NCBI GenBank assembly: GCA_002386065.1
Contig: DGES01000067.1
Location: 1-22,237 of the forward strand
Direction of reading: 5' to 3'
Source of the DNA: Firmicutes bacterium UBA3920
GTDB taxonomy: Bacteria; Bacillota; Clostridia; Caldicoprobacterales; Xylanivirgaceae
Length of the DNA: 22,237 nucleotides
Below the pieces are notes generated by a model. That model searched no databases. It was not told where the DNA came from and saw only the letters and a list, made by a program, of their open reading frames with translations. Of this stretch, positions 15,884-22,237 are shown piece by piece (positions within the stretch are counted from its first letter, which is position 1; every line of letters begins with the position of its first letter). A program made the translations under genes and the position numbers.

Positions 15884-16548
15884 AATCTCAATCCTTTGCC
15901 ATGAATCGTTTTTATTATTTCCGGCTCATTAATACTGCCTAACTTTTTCCTCAACCTAGATAGGTTGACATTCAACGCGTTTTCATCTACATAATATTTG
16001 TTATTCCATAGATAATCCATAAGGCTCTCTCTAGATATGATCTCATTTTTATGTAGCATCAAATAATGCATAATTTGAAACTCTGTATTTGATAGGTTAG
16101 TACTATGGCCAGTCACAGTATTGGTTAACATGCTCTTACTAATGTCCAAAATAATATTGCCGTGATTTAATTCATTCAGATACTCAAAAGAATGTGTTTC
16201 TAGCAATCGGTTAATTCTTGCAAGGAGGACTTCTTTAGAAAATGGCTTACGAAGATAGTCATCACCACCTAAATTAATCGCCTTGACTTCATCCTCATAT
16301 CGATCCCTACCGGTCAAAAACATAATCGGAATTTTGTGGGTATTCCTTATATGATAACATATTTTATATCCGCTCTTATCTCCTAAATTAATATCAAGTA
16401 TAATTAAATTAGGGTGCATAGAGTTTATATCTTCCATAACTCTATCAAACGAGTTCAAATATTGCACATCATAGCCATATTCCATTAAATACCTTTGTAG
16501 CTCTATGGCCAAATCAAAATCGTCTTCTATGATCAATATTCGCTTCAA
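15877..16548 (-). CDS. OmpR-family response regulator, BceR type
   Basis: This protein of 223 residues has a receiver domain with acceptor D52 (IILDINLGD), conserved T in FLTGRD and K in DDYLRKPFS, and a C-terminal winged-helix domain (about 125-220) with NLSNTEFQIMHYL and ENALNVNLSRLRKKL. These are typical of BceR regulators, which activate the adjacent transporter genes. The start is TTG 16548, with AAGGGG six bases upstream. This codon directly abuts a TGA that ends the upstream reading frame, so the ancestral upstream gene was probably translationally coupled to it. Confidence 0.92.
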   Translation of the reverse strand: MKRILIIEDDFDLAIELQRYLMEYGYDVQYLNSFDRVMEDINSMHPNLIILDINLGDKSGYKICYHIRNTHKIPIMFLTGRDRYEDEVKAINLGGDDYLRKPFSKEVLLARINRLLETHSFEYLNELNHGNIILDISKSMLTNTVTGHSTNLSNTEFQIMHYLMLHKNEIISRESLMDYLWNNKYYVDENALNVNLSRLRKKLGSINEPEIIKTIHGKGLRLC

Positions 16549-16641
16549 TCACATCCCCTTCTTTCCAGATCTCTTATAAAGAATTCCCATTATAATCACA
16601 TCCCTATTGACCATCATCGTCACTAAAAATATGTTCATTTT

Positions 16642-17304
16642 CTAAAATATAAACATGCAAGCAATCAGTGGATAGGCTATTCTTACGTTTTTCTTTACAA
16701 TTAGATATACAGTCCCATATAATATGCCTGAAACAAAGCTTAAGATACCAACCATTAGCTCACCTTTTGTCAATGCATGCACTAATCCCCATGTCAATCC
16801 TACCAAAATACCTCCCCATGGAATATTAGATTTATGAAATTTTAGCTCTCCTGCCTTTTGTCCAAAAACTACAATTAATAAAATCAACACTGTCTCCATT
16901 AAATAGTACATATATTGAAAAATAAACTTCAACCACCCGAGATTATGAAACTCCTTATACACCTTGAATCCGCGCCAACTCCAAATGCTAATCCCAATAG
17001 CAAGTAATACCAATAGCAATGCAATAGTCCATTCTTTGCGGTTTAACTCACCCTTATAAGCCCAATAATCAAATCCATATTTTCGCTTTGAAACTTTAGT
17101 AAGAATTAATGCCATAATACCCCATAAGATTATTGTAACTATCCAGTGGCTAATAATTTGCCCCGTCGAGTATTTAGCAATGCTAGTATTAAATATAATT
17201 GGCTCAATCAGAAATGCAAGCACTACTTCTAGCCCCAATCCTAAGAAAGCATATAGACCTAAATTAAGGTAATTTATCCATCTAATCACTTTTGTTTTTT
17301 TCAA
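16642..17304 (-). CDS. CPBP-like (Abi/CAAX protease-related) membrane protein, prematurely stopped
   Basis: This protein of 220 residues has about six to seven membrane helices and looks like the CPBP/Abi superfamily of intramembrane proteases. H176 in TWGLVHALTKGE corresponds to the second motif, and a lone E137 stands where the usual EExxxR motif should be, so catalytic activity is doubtful. The TTG start at 17304 has AGGAGGT seven bases upstream; a longer in-frame ATG lacks a site. The frame stops at TAG 16642 inside what should be the last membrane helix (YPLIACMFIF). It then stays open for 30 more codons (KMNIFLVTMMVNRD and on) to TGA 16549-16551, touching the regulator start. I infer a nonsense mutation. 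It may be functional, truncated or read through. Confidence 0.7.
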   Translation of the reverse strand: MKKTKVIRWINYLNLGLYAFLGLGLEVVLAFLIEPIIFNTSIAKYSTGQIISHWIVTIILWGIMALILTKVSKRKYGFDYWAYKGELNRKEWTIALLLVLLAIGISIWSWRGFKVYKEFHNLGWLKFIFQYMYYLMETVLILLIVVFGQKAGELKFHKSNIPWGGILVGLTWGLVHALTKGELMVGILSFVSGILYGTVYLIVKKNVRIAYPLIACMFIF

Positions 17305-17338
17305 TATAATACCTCCTAACACAATATAGTAAGTTGCC

Positions 17339-18529
17339 CTATTTCTTATAATAAATATGCTTTTTTCTATCATCTTTAAAGAGAATATATACCAAAACAG
17401 CATCTAGCAATAATATCGCCCCATTTAAATAGAATGGAATGGAGTGCCCGAAAGAATCATATAACCATCCACCTAATAGTGGTCCTATGGATGCACCTAA
17501 ACTTCCAACAAGTAGGTATATGCCATAACCATATCCGAGAATATTTTCTCCAACTATCTCAGACACATATGCTGTCTCTGCCGGCGAAGCTATAACTATA
17601 CATATTGATTCTAATACCCAAAATATTATAAGCAATTCTATCTTGGAAATATAGACGAAAGATATAGAGACTATGCCAGAACCTACAAGTCCGATAATCA
17701 TCGGAATTCTTCTACCCACCCTATCACTAACCTCACCTAATCTTGAAGGTAGAAATGCATATACCAAAGCAGCTGGAATAAATGCAAGCCCAAGCATTCC
17801 AATGTCCGTCGTAAACCTATCCTGTAGATATACCATCAGTAGAGGACTTAACATGGATGTAGCAACAGTACCCACAAACACAATGCCCATCAGCCTAAAA
17901 AACTCACTACTAAATGAACTAGCTATCTCATGTTCCTCTTCTCTACTTTTAAAATTTTTAGTCTCGGGTATATTTTTTAGTGCAATAACACCTGCCAATA
18001 TAGCCAATACTGCATATGTTTTAAATAATATACTCCAATGTTGCATAAATGTGAACGGTAAATAGTAAAGTAGGACAAACCCCATCAATGCTCCATATAG
18101 AGAACCCTGTGCATTTGCTCCATCTACTTGCCCAATTGTCCTTCCCTTTTCCTCATTTTCAGACATATCCATTGCAATTGTATATGCTGAAGTCCACATA
18201 AATGAGCTGCCCATTGCTTGAAAAATTCTACCTATATATAATAGCATCACACTCACCGAATATGAGAAAAAAAGCATTGAAATAGCATAAAAGAAAAAAC
18301 CTACAATCAAAAAAGCTTTTCTTCCATATTTATCAATTGTCTTCCCCACAACTGGTCTAATAACCAGTGTAACAATGCTAAATATAGAGAATAATCCTCC
18401 AATGGCAAACGCATTCGCACCTATTTGTTTGCTGTATATCGGTAACATAAAAGATAGGATGCCGAATGAAAATGAACATAGCATAATTGACAGTCTCAAG
18501 CTTTTCATATCCACTAACTTTTTTTCCAT
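17339..18529 (-). CDS. MFS transporter, drug-exporter type
   Basis: This is a 396-residue membrane protein with twelve predicted helices. Major facilitator motif A appears between TM2 and TM3 as GKTIDKYGRKAFL and again in the second half as GEVSDRVGRRIPM. TM5 contains a motif C-like glycine-rich stretch (GALMGFVLLYY). Exporters of the drug/proton antiporter group share this layout; the substrate is unknown. I choose ATG 18529 because AAGGGG lies nine bases upstream, rather than the GTG at 18550. It follows the truncated MFS gene after about 20 bases and lies 34 bases before the CPBP-like gene, so all belong to one run of genes leading into the Bce-type module. Confidence 0.88.
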   Translation of the reverse strand: MEKKLVDMKSLRLSIMLCSFSFGILSFMLPIYSKQIGANAFAIGGLFSIFSIVTLVIRPVVGKTIDKYGRKAFLIVGFFFYAISMLFFSYSVSVMLLYIGRIFQAMGSSFMWTSAYTIAMDMSENEEKGRTIGQVDGANAQGSLYGALMGFVLLYYLPFTFMQHWSILFKTYAVLAILAGVIALKNIPETKNFKSREEEHEIASSFSSEFFRLMGIVFVGTVATSMLSPLLMVYLQDRFTTDIGMLGLAFIPAALVYAFLPSRLGEVSDRVGRRIPMIIGLVGSGIVSISFVYISKIELLIIFWVLESICIVIASPAETAYVSEIVGENILGYGYGIYLLVGSLGASIGPLLGGWLYDSFGHSIPFYLNGAILLLDAVLVYILFKDDRKKHIYYKK

Positions 18530-18549
18530 ATAGCCCATCCCCTTAAACA

Positions 18550-19312
18550 CTATTGTATACTAGATTTATCCCTTTTCACAGATCCATATATTCTTATTCC
18601 CAAAATTATAGTCATAAGAATATAGATAGACAGTCCAATAGCAATGGCAATATGCCCATCAAACTTTACAAATAAAAATCCGAATACCGGAGCACTAATG
18701 ACCCCAGAGAGACCAATAATAGATTCACTAAGGCTCAAACAGCTTATCTTATATTCCTCAGGTGCTATTTCGTATATAAATGTCTTATAAGCCGTAGCAA
18801 TTAATCCATAGGCAAATCCTGACAAGGCTCCAAGCCATATGATAGCTATGGAACTATTGAATACGAGAATCAACGATAATCTTATAATCTGCATAAGAAA
18901 TGCTACAAAAATTAGATCTTTATTTTTATATTTATTTAATAGTCTTGTAGTAAGGGTAAATGTAATAAGTTCTGGAGTGGCATCACAAAAATATGTAAAA
19001 CCCAAACTGAGAGGTCCTCCCCCAAAGTCCATAACCAATACTCCTAGATAATTATATATGCCCTTTAGTACAAGATTATATATAAACATAATAATTACAA
19101 TAGATCTCAAGAGTTTAATCCTAGCTATCTGCTGTGCAGCCTCTTTAATGGAGATCTTCTTCTTTTTCTCGTCATCAGCTTTACCTCTGCTCCCCTCAAA
19201 TATAACACCCTCGCTTTCATCCATTGAGAGTACAATAAACAGTGTAATACAGGTGCTTATTAAAATAGGTCTCTGCGAGGCAACAATTAAACACTCTATC
19301 CACCCTGCAAAA
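18550..19312 (-). pseudogene. MFS transporter, C-terminal half only
   Basis: The frame encodes the second half of an MFS permease with six membrane helices, of the nucleoside/LacY-like (MFS_1_like) kind. It includes a charged central loop (GSRGKADDEKKKKIS) followed by LLRSIVIIMFIYNL and later helices. An ATG at 19224 could start a 224-residue protein, but it lacks a ribosome binding site and lies in the central loop. The frame is open further upstream to about 19312 and still reads as membrane sequence (ASQRPILISTCITLFIVL), the end of TM6. It then meets a stop just before the 3' end of the neighbouring gene at 19332. The N-terminal half has therefore been deleted. Not likely to be functional. 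Confidence 0.75.
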
Positions 19313-19331
19313 ACCTATCTATATATATTCA

Positions 19332-19646
19332 CTATCTAATTTGGGTATATACCTCAAGATGGTTTTTGATATTCTCTCTTTCTATCTCATCTTCTACATC
19401 AATATATATTCGATCGCCCTCTTGGGTGACCTTATAGCCTTGAAAGTCTCTACTTTCAAGATAGTCCTCTATAGCTTTCACTCCTCCATCATTTTGAGTC
19501 AACGATATTTTATCACCTACATAGTCCCCATTTACATAGACATTCTGGCGATCATGAGCTATCTTCCTACCTTCTTCTCTATCAAAATCTGCAATCATGG
19601 CAAGAGGCAAGAAGAAAAAGCCATTTCCATTGTTCATCATATTCAA
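19332..19646 (-). CDS. Hypothetical protein, 104 residues
   Basis: I do not recognise this protein. It has no signal peptide or clear membrane helix; a short hydrophobic run (GFFFLPLAMIADF) lies near the N-terminus. The rest is charged and predicted as mixed alpha/beta, with acidic-rich ends such as VEDEIERENIKNHLEVY. The start appears to be TTG 19646, since AGGAGG lies nine bases before it; ATG two codons later is the alternative. The ribosome binding site can be buried in a long hairpin (19656-19709). The gene follows YwbE in the same direction, and the MFS deletion starts just after its stop. Confidence 0.65.
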   Translation of the reverse strand: MNMMNNGNGFFFLPLAMIADFDREEGRKIAHDRQNVYVNGDYVGDKISLTQNDGGVKAIEDYLESRDFQGYKVTQEGDRIYIDVEDEIERENIKNHLEVYTQIR

Positions 19647-19655
19647 ATATATCTA

Positions 19656-19709
19656 CCTCCTTTTTAGCTAAAACATATTGCTTTCCTTATTTTTAACCAA
19701 TAAAGGAGG
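19656..19709 (-). promoter_or_regulatory. Long hairpin covering the ribosome binding site of the 104-residue gene
   Basis: On the minus strand CCTCCTTT (from 19709) pairs with AAAGGAGG (to 19656), and the stem continues with a single bulged A through TTGGTTAAAA against TTTTAGCTAA, counting two G-U pairs. The result is an 18-base-pair stem around a 17-base loop. The AAGGAGG ribosome binding site is completely inside it. No T-run follows, so it is not a simple terminator. Confidence 0.55.
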
Positions 19710-19718
19710 TTTAATACT

Positions 19719-19916
19719 CTACATTCTGATTATTTGCTTAACCCTACCCACAATTCCACTTTCAAGTCGTACCTTGATACCATGGGAATGTGTTTGGGAA
19801 TTAGTCAGAATATCTTTCACTATACCCTCTGTCAATTTTCCAGAACGTTGATCTTGCTTTTGTACAATCTTAACTCTAGTTCCTATTTCTATGTCTTCTC
19901 TTCTAGTTCCTTCCAT
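19719..19916 (-). CDS. ywbE: YwbE family protein (DUF2196)
   Basis: This is a 65-residue protein with the family pattern REDIEIGTRVKIVQKQDQR, then SGKLTEGIVKDILTNSQTHS and HGIKVRLESGIVGRVKQI. It is a small conserved Firmicute protein of unknown function with a KOW-like beta fold inferred from the pattern. Full length. ATG 19916 has AGGAG eight bases upstream. It follows the collapsed permease remnant and precedes the 104-residue gene. It has no visible link to its neighbours. Confidence 0.9.
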   Translation of the reverse strand: MEGTRREDIEIGTRVKIVQKQDQRSGKLTEGIVKDILTNSQTHSHGIKVRLESGIVGRVKQIIRM

Positions 19917-19958
19917 ATACAGTTCTCCTTAATACTATAATACTATTCTAATTTTAAA

Positions 19959-20154
19959 TTATATAAAAATGCTAATTATATATGGCAACAATGCTATCAA
20001 ACCCAAAATATTTCTCTTCCTCTTGTTCTCTTTAGGGTCCCATGTAAATAAATATGCTGCAAGTGTATATTATAATAATCCTCCAAAGGAGTAATGTCTT
20101 ATCCCTTATAACACTTTTAAATTCGAATCCTATATGATTAACTATTGCCCTCAT
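19959..20154 (-). pseudogene. ABC-2 type permease, collapsed by an internal deletion
   Basis: Immediately downstream of, and overlapping, the ABC ATPase, an ATG at 20154 begins MRAIVNHIGFEFKSVIRDK, the characteristic N-terminus of ABC-2 permeases. The frame ends at 20032. In another frame, 20069 to the stop at 19959 reads as the family-like C-terminus AAYLFTWDPKENKRKRN followed by a hydrophobic tail. About 200 residues of membrane domain between the two ends are missing, and they now join out of frame near 20070-20090. The start overlaps the ATPase by 17 bases, as expected for a partner permease. The pieces may come from one permease gene or from two adjacent ones. Confidence 0.65.
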
Positions 20155-21070
20155 AGTCCACCTCCTGCTTTCCATTTGTAGTTATATCTATAAACCGCTC
20201 TTCTAGAGACGGCCTCTCTACCCTCAAATCTATTAACTTATCTCCCTTAAACTTTATATGGGCCAAAATATCCTCTAATAACTCTTCTATCTCTTTACAG
20301 AGATAGATAGAATAGCCCTCTCGTCTCTCAGTTTGTAATATATGCGCTGACTCTAGTTCTATAATTGAGTCATTCAATGTCTTAATATGAATTTTAACCT
20401 GTCTATCTCCAGATGTCACTATCTCATTGGGTGTTCCCGCTACAACGATCTTACCATTTAATAGTATAGCCGCCCTGTCTGCCAGTTCTTCTACTTCTGC
20501 CATATCGTGGGACGCAAGCAATATGGCAACTCCCTTTTCTCTTTCTTCACGCATTATATTGTGAAGTTCCACCCTAGTATTTACATCTAGACCAGCAGTG
20601 GGCTCGTCAAGTATTATAATTGAGGGATTATGAGCCAATGCAATGACTAATACGAGCTTTCTTTGCTGACCTGTTGAGAGCATATCAAATTGTGTATTGT
20701 ATTTCCCTCTCAGATCTAACTTTTCAAGCAGATCATATCTTGGCTCCACTCCAAGATATAGGCAAAACATCTTCATAGCCTCTTCAACGGTGATTATATC
20801 TGGTAGAGATGAAGCCTGAAGCTGTATCCCTAAAATTTTCCTTATCTTTTCAAGTTTCCTCTCTGGATCCGCGCCTGCCACCAATATACTCCCATTATCA
20901 GGTCTGCGGATCCCTTCAATACACTCTAGAGTTGTAGTCTTACCCGCCCCATTAGGCCCCAAGAGCGCAAATATCTCCCCTGGATATATATTAAAACTTA
21001 TAGCATCCACGGCTTTAGTGTCACCATAATGTTTTACAAGTTTATCTACAGATACGATTGGCCTTGCCAT
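20138..21070 (-). CDS. ABC transporter ATP-binding protein (orphaned)
   Basis: This 310-residue ATPase has Walker A GPNGAGKTT at 38-46, signature LSTGQ at 131-135 (a variant of LSGGQ), Walker B ending at E156 (IIILDEPTAGLD) and the H-loop LLASHD. A C-terminal domain of about 90 residues follows, as in ATPases of drug, lantibiotic and Na+ exporters that partner ABC-2 permeases. The motifs are intact. ATG 21070 is preceded by a strong GGGGGG site. Its own permease is represented only by a deletion remnant. It may be non-functional, or may serve a permease elsewhere. Confidence 0.9.
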   Translation of the reverse strand: MARPIVSVDKLVKHYGDTKAVDAISFNIYPGEIFALLGPNGAGKTTTLECIEGIRRPDNGSILVAGADPERKLEKIRKILGIQLQASSLPDIITVEEAMKMFCLYLGVEPRYDLLEKLDLRGKYNTQFDMLSTGQQRKLVLVIALAHNPSIIILDEPTAGLDVNTRVELHNIMREEREKGVAILLASHDMAEVEELADRAAILLNGKIVVAGTPNEIVTSGDRQVKIHIKTLNDSIIELESAHILQTERREGYSIYLCKEIEELLEDILAHIKFKGDKLIDLRVERPSLEERFIDITTNGKQEVDYEGNS

Positions 21071-21087
21071 ATCTTTCCCCCCTTATA

Positions 21088-21343
21088 TCATTTTGCCCAA
21101 AGCATGTCATAGAGCTCTTTTGTCTTTTCGCTTCGCATTGTAAGCTCCTGCCTAGCACCTTCATCTTCCTTTATATACTAGCGCACCCTCTGTTTCGCAT
21201 AGCTCATCATGAAGAGGAAATACCTCTCTCTCGAGAAATAGAGCATATTTAACTAGTCTGAAGCCTCCATGAGCCCATATCCTCTCACCTGGAACTGCCT
21301 CCACAGCCACGCTATAGTTGTCTTTTATATTTTCAAAATACAT
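21088..21343 (-). pseudogene. Unrecognised gene fragment with a frameshift
   Basis: A 60-codon frame starts at ATG 21343 and reads YSVAVEAVPGERIWAHGG and FRLVKYALFLEREVFPLH, looking like real protein. It stops at 21161. From about 21170 the adjacent frame continues as EDEGARQELTMRSEKT and ends at TGA 21088-21090, so a one-base insertion (or two-base loss) probably splits one protein of about 85 residues. I do not recognise the family. The start coincides with the edge of the dispersed hairpin repeat, whose ACAGGATATGG would supply a weak ribosome binding site. The gene may also be 5'-truncated by that repeat. It lies 17 bases upstream of the ABC ATPase. Confidence 0.45.
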
Positions 21344-21418
21344 CCATATCCTGTAAAATAGACGGCTTCTATGGATTAGCTTACCACATAGAAGCCGTCT
21401 ATTTCAATCTCTTTTATT
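21332..21418. repeat. Dispersed ~85-bp hairpin repeat, copy 2 (perfect stem)
   Basis: This is the intact copy of the element also found at 3144-3228. Its core is a perfect 18-bp inverted repeat, 21356-21373 with 21387-21404, around a 13-base loop. The stem could act as a terminator for the DUF3787 gene, whose stop is about 50 bases upstream on the minus strand, although the following T-tract is short. Identity with copy 1 extends about 20 bases beyond the stem on both sides, arguing for a mobile or multi-copy element. Confidence 0.85.
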
Positions 21419-21454
21419 CTAATTTTGAAAATATAAACTTAATCTCTCACAATG

Positions 21455-21664
21455 TTAACGCTTATTCTCATCATCTACCCATTCCTTGGCCTCAATAACA
21501 GCATCAAAAGTAGGAATAGGCACATTGCTTTCTGGAGTTGTCTTCTCCACATTGTAAAAAGCATCGGCTATCCTATCTGAGTTTTCCAGATCTTTATGCA
21601 AGCGAAAGCCTCTAGTTGCTTTAAAAGTAGGTTTCCTTTTAGATTTTCTTTTTCCATCCGTCAT
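21455..21664 (-). CDS. DUF3787 / CDIF630_02480-type spore surface protein
   Basis: This is a small, basic protein of 69 residues with a Lys/Arg-rich N-terminus (TDGKRKSKRKPTFK). The C-terminal half, VEKTTPESNVPIPTFDAVIE followed by AKEWVDDENK, matches the pattern of short clostridial DUF3787 proteins, some of which are found on the spore surface. Identification is by pattern only. ATG 21664 has AGGAGGAGGG closely upstream. It stands alone between RNase Z and the hairpin repeat. If correct, it supports a spore-forming host. Confidence 0.65.
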   Translation of the reverse strand: MTDGKRKSKRKPTFKATRGFRLHKDLENSDRIADAFYNVEKTTPESNVPIPTFDAVIEAKEWVDDENKR

Positions 21665-21778
21665 AAAAATCCCTCCTCCTACTCTATTGTTTGCTCTATC
21701 TAAAAAAAATATGTCAAATTAATATTGTAATATACTTAATAAATAAGGAAGGCTTTATCTAAACTAGCGAGAACTTGG

Positions 21779-22237
21779 CTATTTATAAGATAAAACTTTA
21801 GTATATCCATCATATCCTATTATAGTATTGTCAAAAACAGCTTTTGCATGTTTTATATATGTATTTGGATCTCCCATGGCTGGGCTAAAGTGAGTCAGCA
21901 AAAGTTTATCTACTTTTCCTTTCCGCGCCAACTCTGCCGCTTCTTCAAATGTCATATGCTTTCTCTCTACTGCCTTTTCTATATCTCCACTGTCTCCATA
22001 GGTTCCTTCGCATACAAACAGATTGCTCTCTTCTATAAAGCCCACGATTTCATCTATGGGCCTTGTGTCTGTGATATAGCTTAGTTTTATTCCTCTTCTC
22101 TCTTTTCCTAACACTTGACTTGGTCTATAGACATTATCTTTGTATGTTATGGGCTTACCACTTTGAAGTATAGACCATTTTTCTTTAGGTATGCCATATT
22201 CTATAGCCTTTTCCGGTAAAAATTTAGGCCTCCTCGG
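21779..22237 (-). CDS. rnz: Ribonuclease Z, 3' part (gene continues past the window)
   Basis: The frame is open from the window edge for 153 codons and encodes the C-terminal half of RNase Z, the metallo-beta-lactamase nuclease that removes the 3' trailer of tRNA precursors. Visible features are the insertion PRRPKFLPEKAIEYGIPK, the ligand Asp in SYITDTRP, the helix-forming FVCEGTYGD and KHMTFEEAAELARKG, and the last metal-binding His in LLLTHFSP. The ending VIGYDGYTKVLSYK is normal. The N-terminal HxHxDH motif is beyond the window. An internal ATG at 22114 is not the start. Confidence 0.92.
   Translation of the reverse strand, partial: PRRPKFLPEKAIEYGIPKEKWSILQSGKPITYKDNVYRPSQVLGKERRGIKLSYITDTRPIDEIVGFIEESNLFVCEGTYGDSGDIEKAVERKHMTFEEAAELARKGKVDKLLLTHFSPAMGDPNTYIKHAKAVFDNTIIGYDGYTKVLSYK

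Noticed and set aside
16549..16635. A separate 29-residue leader peptide (ATG at about 16638) before the Bce-type regulator.
   Set aside because: It has no ribosome binding site and lies in frame with the CPBP-like gene, so a nonsense-interrupted end of that gene explains it better.
21712..21717. TTGACA on the minus strand upstream of the DUF3787 gene as a -35 element.
   Set aside because: No acceptable -10 occurs 16-18 bases downstream, and a sporulation promoter could not be identified.
1..22237. CRISPR arrays, tRNA or rRNA genes, prophage genes.
   Set aside because: No regularly spaced repeats, no recognisable RNA gene and no phage structural or integrase genes were seen by eye; a covariance-model scan was not possible.

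Overview
The window is AT-rich and almost entirely coded on the minus strand. Shine-Dalgarno sequences are strong (AGGAGG, AAGGGG) and TTG and GTG starts are frequent. Gene content includes a DUF3787-type spore-associated protein, YwbE, an RlmA-like methyltransferase, an ISLre2 transposase and a Bce-type peptide-sensing module. This points to a Firmicute, most likely a spore-forming member of the Clostridia; the sequence does not fix the genus.

Layout. 1-1298: a plus-strand cation diffusion facilitator gene with a clear sigma-A promoter. 1299-2038: a scar where the C-terminal tail of an LTA-synthase-like gene (plus) meets a truncated, frameshifted GNAT gene (minus). 2070-3122: an MccF/LD-carboxypeptidase-like S66 peptidase. 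3144-5022: one copy of a dispersed hairpin repeat, then a decayed ISLre2 element. 5048-9058: a lipoprotein gene lacking a convincing start, RlmA, a Nudix hydrolase and a membrane-anchored serine beta-lactamase-like hydrolase. 9133-11840: a probable DUF4342 / response regulator / histidine kinase operon. 12071-16548: a Bce-type regulator, kinase, ATPase and permease, read in that order on the minus strand. 16549-19312: a CPBP-like membrane protein with a premature stop, an intact MFS exporter and the C-terminal half of another MFS gene. 19332-22237: an unrecognised 104-residue protein, YwbE, an ABC ATPase whose permease has collapsed, a frameshifted ORF, the second copy of the hairpin repeat, a DUF3787 protein and the 3' part of RNase Z.

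How it fits together. Two envelope-sensing units lie back to back in one direction. The Bce-type unit has an intramembrane-sensing kinase beside its own FtsX-like ABC transporter, the usual arrangement for sensing and resisting antimicrobial peptides. The MFS and CPBP genes feed into it, so the ancestral transcript probably ran MFS, CPBP, RR, HK, ATPase, permease. The DUF4342 unit has a candidate operator in its own leader and shares a 10-bp promoter motif with the serine hydrolase downstream, which suggests a small regulon.

The most striking property is gene decay. About eight genes are truncated, frameshifted or internally deleted, most of them next to intact genes. Some single-base frameshifts could be sequencing errors, but the large deletions cannot. 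I found no tRNA, rRNA, CRISPR array or phage genes. I see no clear case of a wholly new system. The best leads are the dispersed hairpin repeat, two hairpins that would hide ribosome binding sites, and the DUF4342-kinase-hydrolase module.
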